Made by a program: the position numbers and the translations under genes. A DNA stretch of 56,656 nt from Symbiodinium natans (Eukaryota > Sar > Dinophyceae > Suessiales > Symbiodiniaceae). Shown here piece after piece: positions 50,798 through 56,656 of the stretch (positions are counted from its first letter, which is position 1; each line of letters begins with the position of its first letter). The stretch spans positions 422,492-479,147 of the forward strand of contig CAJNDS010002264.1 in NCBI GenBank assembly GCA_905221605.1, given 5' to 3'. Below the pieces are notes generated by a model, which saw only the letters and a list, made by a program, of their open reading frames with translations, did no database searches and was not told where the DNA came from.

Positions 50798-50875
50798 CTG
50801 GACTTGCGTTCCTCTTCTTGGGTTTCGGACTTTACGGCAACCATTTCAGCAAGAGTCATAGGTAGGCAGCCGACG
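50798..50875 (-). CDS. Candidate exon immediately 5' of the retroelement
   Basis: Acceptor GGTCTACTTCAAG, then GCLPMTLAEMVAVKSETQEE and ERKSR, with the donor AG|GTCAGC. On the minus strand this is upstream of the retroelement, and 41783-41882 would be the next exon downstream, so the element probably lies in one intron in the sense direction. Confidence 0.5.
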
Positions 50876-51026
50876 CTTGAAGTAGACCGTGTGAAACCCG
50901 ACGCCCCCTTGAAACCCTGAACCCCTAAGCCCTAAACCCGAAACCCTAAACCCTAAACCCTAAACCCCGAAAACCCCAAGCCACCGAACAGGCGCCCCAG
51001 GCGCAAAATGATGAACCCGAAGCCCA

Positions 51027-51672
51027 AGGTTTGAGGGTTTGAGGGTTTGAGGGTTTGAGGGTTTGAGGGTTTGAGGGTTTGAGGGTTTGAGGGTTTGAGG
51101 GTTTGAGGGTTTGAGGGTTTGAGGGTTTGAGGGTTTGAGGGTTTTTGAGGGTTTGAGGGGTGAGGGTTTGAGGGTTTGAGGGTTTGAGGGTTTGAGGGTT
51201 GAGGGTTTGAGGGTTTGAGGGTTTGAGGGTTTGAGGGTTTGAGGGTTTGAGGGTTTGAGGGTTTGAGGGTTTGAGGGTTTGAGGGTTTGAGGGTTTGAGG
51301 GTTTGAGGGTTTGAGGGTTTGAGGGTTTGAGGGTTTGAGGGTTTGAGGGTTTGAGGGTTTGAGGGTTTGAGGGTTTGAGGGTTTGAGGGTTTGAGGGTTT
51401 GAGGGTTTGAGGGTTTGAGGGTTTGAGGGTTTGAGGGTTTGAGGGTTTGAGGGTTTGAGGGTTTGAGGGTTTGAGGGTTTGAGGGTTTGAGGGTTTGAGG
51501 GTTTGAGGGTTTGAGGGTTTGAGGGTTTGAGGGTTTGAGGGTTTGAGGGTTTGAGGGTTTGAGGGTTTGAGGGTTTGAGGGTTTGAGGGTTTGAGGGTTT
51601 GAGGGTTTGAGGGTTTGAGGGTTTGAGGGTTTGAGGGTTGAGGGTTTGAGGGTTTGAGGGTTTAGGGTTTAG
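51027..51672 (+). repeat. TTTGAGGG 8 bp variant array, about 80 units
   Basis: Nearly perfect 8 bp units over 640 bp, with a few slips (51140-51215). The 276-residue minus ORF of repeated KPSNPQTL is the array in translation (three units make eight codons). Confidence 0.95.
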
Positions 51673-51737
51673 GGTTTTAGGGTTCAGGTCAAGGCTATTG
51701 GGCACCGCAGACCTTCCTGTCAGCCCGAGATGTCCCT

Positions 51738-51830
51738 CCCATTTCGAGGACCCCACGTGCGTGATCGTCCACTTCGGCTGCACACCCAGCTGCTCCGCGA
51801 AGGAGTCCTCCAGGTCTTGGCCCCTAAACT
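51738..51830 (-). CDS. Paralogue gene Y: PDZ-like C-terminal exon
   Basis: Minus strand reads DLEDSFAEQLGVQPKWTITH, then VGSSKWEG. The segment 51754-51807 aligns without gaps to 33463-33516 (DSFAEQLGVQPKWTITHV against ESVAEAVGVAPKWVISHV). Most codon differences are synonymous. Unlike the left copy it does not stop right after the shared block. Exon ends are approximate. Confidence 0.6.
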
Positions 51831-52109
51831 AATCCCTAAACCCAAAACCCAAAACCCAAAACCCTAAACCCTAAACCCTAAACCCTAAACCCTAAACCCT
51901 AAATCTACTCTAGGTTACCTGTCATGGTTCCTATCGGAGTACTTTCAATATGGCAGTGCGCTGAGAGGAACCCAAGCCCGAATGACATTTGAGGTTTCGG
52001 GCTTGGGTTTAAGGGCCCCCCACCCTCCCCCACAACAAAACCCAAAGGAACGGCTCGCCCAGTTGGACCTAAAACTGCACCAGGGAGAGAATATCATCAG
52101 AAGCGGCTG

Positions 52110-53460
52110 CTTTCACCTCTAAACTGGACTCGGCGATCATGAGCATCAGCCCCATGTCAAAGCGGACTCAAGAAAAGCAACATGCGAATCAGCCGTGGCC
52201 CCGCTCAGCTCAAGCCAGCCTCTGTGTCAACATCAATCAGGAGCCTCAGCCCATCCGAAACCGGCCTCAGGGCAAGCATCATCTCAAACCGGCCTGAGGG
52301 CAAGCACCATGAGCATCAGCCGTGGACGCTTTCATCTCAGACCGGCCTCAGACGTGCAGGAAAGCATCAGGCATCAGCCGTGGACGCTTTCCCTTAGGGA
52401 AAGCATCATGAGCATCAGCCGTGGACAGGGCAAGCATCCTGAGCATCAGCCGTGGACGCTTTCACGCATCAGCCCGCTTTCCCTCAGGGAAACACCCTGA
52501 GCATCAGCCGTGGACGCTTTCACGTATCAGCCCTGGACGCTTCCCCTCAGGGAAAGCATCATGAGCATTAGCCGGACGCTTTCACCTCAAACCTGCCTCA
52601 GACGTGAACGAAAGCAGCACGGGCGTCAGCCGTGGACGCTTTCCCTTGGGGAAAGCATCATGAGCATCAGCCGTGGACGCTTTCACCTCAAACCGGCCTC
52701 AGGGCAAGCATCATGAGCGTCACTCGTGGACACTTTCACCTCAAACCGGACTCAGGGCAAGCATCATGAGCATCAGCCGTGGACACTAGCCGGGAACACT
52801 TTCACCTCAAACCGGCTTCAGGGCAAGCATCATGGGCATCAGTTATGGACGCTTCCACCTCAAACCGGCCTCAGGGCAAGCATCATGAGCATCAGCCGTG
52901 GACGCTTTCACCTCCAACCGGCCTGGGCAAGCATCATGAGCATCAGCCGTGGACACTAGCCGTGGACACTTTCACCTCAAGCCGGCTTCAGGGCAAGCAT
53001 CATGGGCATCAGTTATGGACGCTTTCACCTCAAACCGGCCTCAGGGCAAGCATCATGAGCGTCACTCGTGGACACTTTCACCTCAAACCTGCCTCAGACG
53101 TGAACGAAAGCAGCACGGGCGTCAGCCGTGGACGCTTTCCCTTGGGGAAAGCATCATGAGCATCAGCCGTGGACGCTTTCACCTCAAACCGGCCTCAGGG
53201 CAAGCATCATGAGCATCAGCCGTGGAGCCTCAAACCAGCCTCAGGGCAAGCATCATGAGCATCAGCCCTGACTTTCACCTCAAACCGGCCTCAGGGCAAG
53301 CATCATGAGCATCAGCCGTGAACGCTTTCACCTCCAACCGGCCTCAGGGCAAGCATCATGAGCATCAGCCGTGGACACTAGCCGTGGACACTTTCACCTC
53401 AAACCGGCTTCAGGGCAAGCATCATGAGCATCAGTTATGGACGCTTTCACCTCCTGCGTC
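52110..53460. repeat. 53 bp minisatellite with higher-order structure, about 25 copies
   Basis: Unit includes GGGCAAGCATCATGAGCATC, AGCCGTGGACGCTTTCACCT and CAAACCGGCCTCA. Variants (ACGTGAACGAAAGCAGCACG, CCCTTGGGGAAAGC) recur as blocks near 52600 and 53095, showing duplication of larger segments. ORFs such as 52779-53159 are repeat translations. Confidence 0.9.
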
Positions 53461-53804
53461 CAGCAATTTCGAAGATCCTAGGGTTTAGGGTTTAGGGTTT
53501 AAGGCTTAAGGCTTAGGGTTTAGGGCTTAAGCTTAGGGAGCTGCATGTCAACATCGCAGCACTCGGCTGGCCATCGCAATCGCAGAGCGGGACTCTGAAC
53601 TCTGAACCATACACTTGTGCCTGGGAGCGATTCGACCCAGGTAGAACCATCCCCCACAGACCCCTCGAGTAGTTATTCACTCTCATCCGCCGTGAACCTC
53701 AATCAACCCTGAGCCATACCCTGAACCGGGGGCCTGAGAACTTAAAGCCCACAAACCTAGACCCCAAGCTGTAGGTTCCCTAAACCCTAAACCCTAAACT
53801 TTAA

Positions 53805-53940
53805 ACCCCTGAACCCCTGAACCCTTGAACCCCTGAACCCCTGAACCCCTGAACCCCTGAAATTTTGAACCCCTGAACCCCTGAACCCCTGAACCCCTGA
53901 ACCCCTGAACCCCTGAACCCCTGAACCCCTGAACCCCAAT
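53805..53940. repeat. CCCCTGAA 8 bp variant array
   Basis: About 15 units with one AATTTTGAA interruption. Same variant as 26353-26490. Confidence 0.9.
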
Positions 53941-53979
53941 ACACTTCAAGCCCTAAACCCTAAACCCTGAACCCTAAAC

Positions 53980-54070
53980 CCCCAGTCGAGGCCGCCTTCT
54001 TCACGGCCTTCACGGTCATGGGCACAGCCTTGCTGAAGTCCAAGCCCAGTGGCTTTCCACGAAAGGTGAC
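53980..54070 (-). CDS. Paralogue gene Y: PDZ-like exon with PLGLDF motif
   Basis: After an AACCCGCCAG acceptor the minus strand reads VTFRGKPLGLDFSKAVPMTV, KAVKKAAST and the donor GGG|GTTTAGGG. It is the homologue of 34270-34334, with VKAVKK (also found at 33756-33791) fused in the same exon. The intron starts with a canonical telomere unit. PDZ-like call from the KPLGLDF loop; inference. Confidence 0.6.
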
Positions 54071-54800
54071 CTGGCGGGTTTAGGGTTTAGGATTTAGGAT
54101 TTAGGGTTTAGGGTTTGTGGTTCAGGGTTCACAGTTGAGGGTCGAGGGTTTAGGGCTCAGGGTTGAGGGTTTCGGGCTTGAGGTGTTTTGGGGCTCAGTG
54201 TCCCCTTTCTTCGGTTTAGGCTTTCGGGCTGACATCCAGGTTTAGGCGGGCAGCTTGAACCCTGAGCCTGAAACCCCAAACCCTGAACGCTTCCGCCGCT
54301 ATGCTGCGATTCCAGAAGCCCCAAGACCCTAAATCCTGAACTGTTGAGGTTTCGGGTTTAGGGTTAGGTTTAGGGTTAAGGGGGGGGGGGGGTTATAGGG
54401 CAGGGTGCAAGCGTCTTGGGGTTTCAAGGCTCGTACAGGGTTTGGATGTTGGGAAACCCTCTTCAGCCGAAACCTAATCCTAAATCACTAAACCCTAAAC
54501 CCCTAAACCCCCACACCCAACCCTAAACCCTAAAACCGAGAACCCTAAACCCCCAAACTCAACCCTAAACCCACCGAAACCCTACATAAGCCCCTCGGCT
54601 GCAACCTGAAAGCCTCTCAGATCATTCGCACAGGAGGCAAATCAGAGGCTTTGTCGGCGGATTAAGGGAGAGGTCTTCTTTGGGGCTTCTTTAGGGGCTA
54701 TAGGGACTGAAGAAGGTAAAAAAACAAGGGTTGCACAGGGGTCATATCAGGGATTCAGGGCTCCTTTCCAGAGGTCCCTCCTTATACCAAATAAAACATT

Positions 54801-54920
54801 GGGGTCTAGGGTGTAGGGTTTAGGATTTAGGGTTTAGGGTTTAGGGTTTAGGGTTTAGGGTTTAGGGTTTAGGGTTTAGGGTTTAGGGTTTAGGGTTTAG
54901 GGTTTAGGGTTTAGGTTTAG
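54801..54920 (+). repeat. TTTAGGG array
   Basis: About 15 units. 54952-55010 to its right is a possible minus exon (LNLFSGCNLNDVCLGPAQKE); 54590-54800 holds nothing I can assign. Confidence 0.9.
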
Positions 54921-55403
54921 CGGTTCTTTCCTAAACCCTGAACACAACTCTTTCTGGGCTGGCCCCAAACAAACATCATTCAGATTACACCCGCTGAAGA
55001 GGTTCAGTTTACCCTAAACCCCCAAGCCTCCAAACCTCAAACCCTAGTTGACCTGCAACCCTCAACTCCAAACCGTTTGAAATAACCGCAAACCGTAAAC
55101 CCCGAAACCTAACGCCCAAACCCTACACCCTGAACCCCAAACACCAAACACCGAACCCCAACAGCCCGAACCTCTAACCCCAAACGCCCAAACCCCCCTA
55201 AACCCCGAACCCCCTAAACCCCAAACCCTGAACCCGAAGGCCGAAACCCTAAACCGCGAACCCCTGAGCTGGGATGAGGATCCTAAACCCTAAACTAAAC
55301 CCTAAACCCTAAACCCTAAGCCCTAAGCCCTAAGCCCTAAACCCTAAACCCTAAACCCTAAACCCTAAACCCTAAACCCTAAACCCTAAACCCTACACCC
55401 TAC

Positions 55404-55466
55404 CTCCTTGACGGAGGCATCTGGCAGCTGGAAGGTGAAGACGACCCCTCCCTCAGGCGCAGCAGC
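55404..55466 (-). CDS. Paralogue gene Y: FTF-LPDA exon
   Basis: Acceptor AAACGCAG, then AAAPEGGVVFTFQLPDASVK and the donor AAGGAG|GTAGGG. Homologue of 36412-36491, keeping GV.FTF.LPDA with synonymous third-base changes. CCCTAAA-type array (55279-55403) follows on the left, TTTAGGG precedes on the right. Confidence 0.6.
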
Positions 55467-55986
55467 CTGCGTTTAGGGTTTAGGGTTTAAGGTCCAGGGT
55501 TTAGGCTTTAGGGTTTAGGGTTTAGGGTTTAGGGTTTCGGAGTTTTAGGATTTAGGGTTTGGGGTGTGGGGTTTAGGGCTTAAGGCTTAGGGTTGTTCAA
55601 GGCTTGGGATGTTAGGGTTGTAGGGTTCTGTTTGAGGCTGATGCTACGTTTAGGGTTTTAGGGTCGTAGGGTTTGGCTAAAAGTTTTTTTCTGGGGGCGC
55701 GGGATTTGGGGGGTTTGGGTTGGACCGCTCAAGGCCCAGACTCTTGAGAAAAAGTGCCAAGGCCCAAACCCTAAACCCCCGAAACCCAAACTCTACACCC
55801 CTAGCCGTAAGCCCTAACCCCAAACCCTAAACCCTAAACGCCAGACCCCTGACTAGACCCCCTCAACCAAAAGGAGGCGATGCCTTGCATCCCAAGGCGT
55901 ACGGGGCCTCAACCGCAAACTTTAGAACGGCTTCGGGTTTAGGGTTTAGGGCTTATAAGGCATGGCTTAGGGATGAAACTTAAAAC

Positions 55987-56075
55987 CCTAGAAAGGCCGA
56001 GTGCCTCCTCTGGCATTTTCTCGGTCGGAACGCCCACGGCCGCGACAGCGGGAACTTCCTCGACCATGGTGTCAT
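55987..56075 (-). CDS. Paralogue gene Y: VEEVP exon
   Basis: Minus strand reads RRNDTMVEEVPAVAAVGVPT, EKMPEEALGLS, then TAG|GGTTTTAAG. Homologue of 37341-37428 (VEEVP, AAV.V, P.EAL shared). The upstream boundary is not clear. Confidence 0.5.
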
Positions 56076-56179
56076 TCCTCCGGGCGTAGGGTTTGGGGTT
56101 CCAGGGTTTCAGGGCTTAAGGGCTTAGGGTCAAATCAAACCCTAAACCACCCTAAACTCCAAACCCTCAAATCTTAAGG

Positions 56180-56215
56180 GTTCCGAATTCCAGGGTACAA
56201 GCCGAGGCTCTCAGC
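56180..56215 (-). CDS. Paralogue gene Y: short ACCAAESL exon (tentative)
   Basis: Acceptor TCCGACTTGCAG, then FACCAAESLGLYPGI. Counterpart of 37848-37885 in the same relative order. Too short to be certain. Confidence 0.3.
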
Positions 56216-56279
56216 GGCACAGCACGCGAACCTGCAAGTCGGAACAGTCCCCCACTCTCGGACCACCAATGCCGTGACC

Positions 56280-56400
56280 ATTTTCCCATTTTCCGGGAGG
56301 GAAGGGGGGGAAGGGGGGAGGAAGGGGGGGGAAGGGGGGGGAAGGGGGGGGGAAGGGGTGGGAAGGGTTGGGGGGGGGGGGGGGGGGGGGGGGGGGGATT
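56280..56400. repeat. G-rich / poly-G tract
   Basis: GGGAAGGGGGG units then an uninterrupted run of about 30 G, with a second G run at 56507-56520. Poly-Pro ORFs on the minus strand are artefacts. Confidence 0.95.
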
Positions 56401-56549
56401 GTTGACCATTTACTGGCAAGGGGGTGCCGAAAATAAGAATGGCAACAATATTCAAAGAAACACAAATACGAAATAGAAATGGACAAAGTTGTTTTTTGTT
56501 TTGGTTGGGGGGGGGGGGGGGCCATAAGGGAATACACTGTATTGTATTG

Positions 56550-56561
56550 CATTTTGGCTCA
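56550..56561 (+). promoter_or_regulatory. Spliced-leader relic-like motif
   Basis: CATTTTGGCTCA equals positions 9-20 of the 22-base dinoflagellate spliced leader as I know it (ending CCATTTTGGCTCAAG). It is followed 30 bp later by an open ATG. A fossil leader from a reinserted, trans-spliced cDNA is possible; chance is the alternative. Confidence 0.4.
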
Positions 56562-56591
56562 GAATTTCAGAGCTGCGCACAGGGTCTAGGG

Positions 56592-56656
56592 ATGGATCTG
56601 CTCGAAGCCCTCCACACAAAAGCCGCGACAACACTTAACTTTCTAAGGTTCAGTGG
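56592..56656 (+). CDS. Partial ORF running off the right edge
   Basis: ATG at 56592-56594, then DLLEALHTKAATTLNFLRFS to the window end without a stop. Only 21 codons are visible. Supported by the leader-like motif just upstream; no family can be named. Confidence 0.3.
   Translation, partial: MDLLEALHTKAATTLNFLRFS

Noticed and set aside
50953-51783. 276-residue KPSNPQTL repeat protein
   Set aside because: Direct translation of the TTTGAGGG array. Only the first 30 or so residues are exon-like and are annotated separately.

Overview
This is a eukaryotic nuclear window, most likely from a dinoflagellate. Four things point there. (1) Telomere-type TTTAGGG/CCCTAAA repeats and their variants are scattered through almost the whole window. 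(2) The long ORFs are GC-rich. (3) A 12-base match to the 3' end of the dinoflagellate spliced leader lies in both LTRs of a retroelement, and another lies at the right edge. (4) Tandem repeats are extremely dense. No rRNA, tRNA or CRISPR was recognised. One 100-base assembly gap lies at 14057-14156.

Layout. 1-1445: telomere-like mosaic with exon-like islands. 1445-5397: an intron-free insert on the minus strand, with poly(A) at its 3' end and TTTAGGG on both sides. It encodes a long gag-like, Trp/Arg-rich reading frame interrupted by a single UAG. 5398-8700: telomere-like arrays and short unique islands. 8800-20900: a satellite landscape of 344-490 bp, 31 bp, 9 bp, palindromic, 88 bp, 55 bp and 0.9 kb repeats. 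21.2-23.2 kb: arrays with minus-strand candidate exons. 23.3-26.0 kb: an AT-rich 2.1 kb element with inverted termini and a second repeat-rich insert. 26-41.9 kb: many short islands between CCCTAAA (left) and TTTAGGG (right) arrays, read here as exons of an intron-dense region.

41896-50602 is the clearest feature: an 8.7 kb LTR retroelement on the minus strand. It has 221 bp LTRs that differ at one base, a copia-style half-tRNA primer site, a polypurine tract and a 5 bp target duplication. Its two large overlapping ORFs carry CCCH zinc fingers, plus a WW domain and an S1-like domain in ORF1. No protease, reverse transcriptase or integrase is visible.

50.6-56.6 kb resembles 33-38 kb. At least four pairs of short islands (33-38 kb and 51-56 kb) encode similar peptides in the same order on the minus strand, with mostly synonymous differences. 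I infer two tandem paralogous, intron-rich genes carrying a PDZ-like motif, with introns made largely of telomere-like repeats. The retroelement sits between them, probably inside an intron, 13 bp from an exon.

For islands outside the paralogue pairs the coding strand is often uncertain, because many are open on both strands. Confidence values reflect this.
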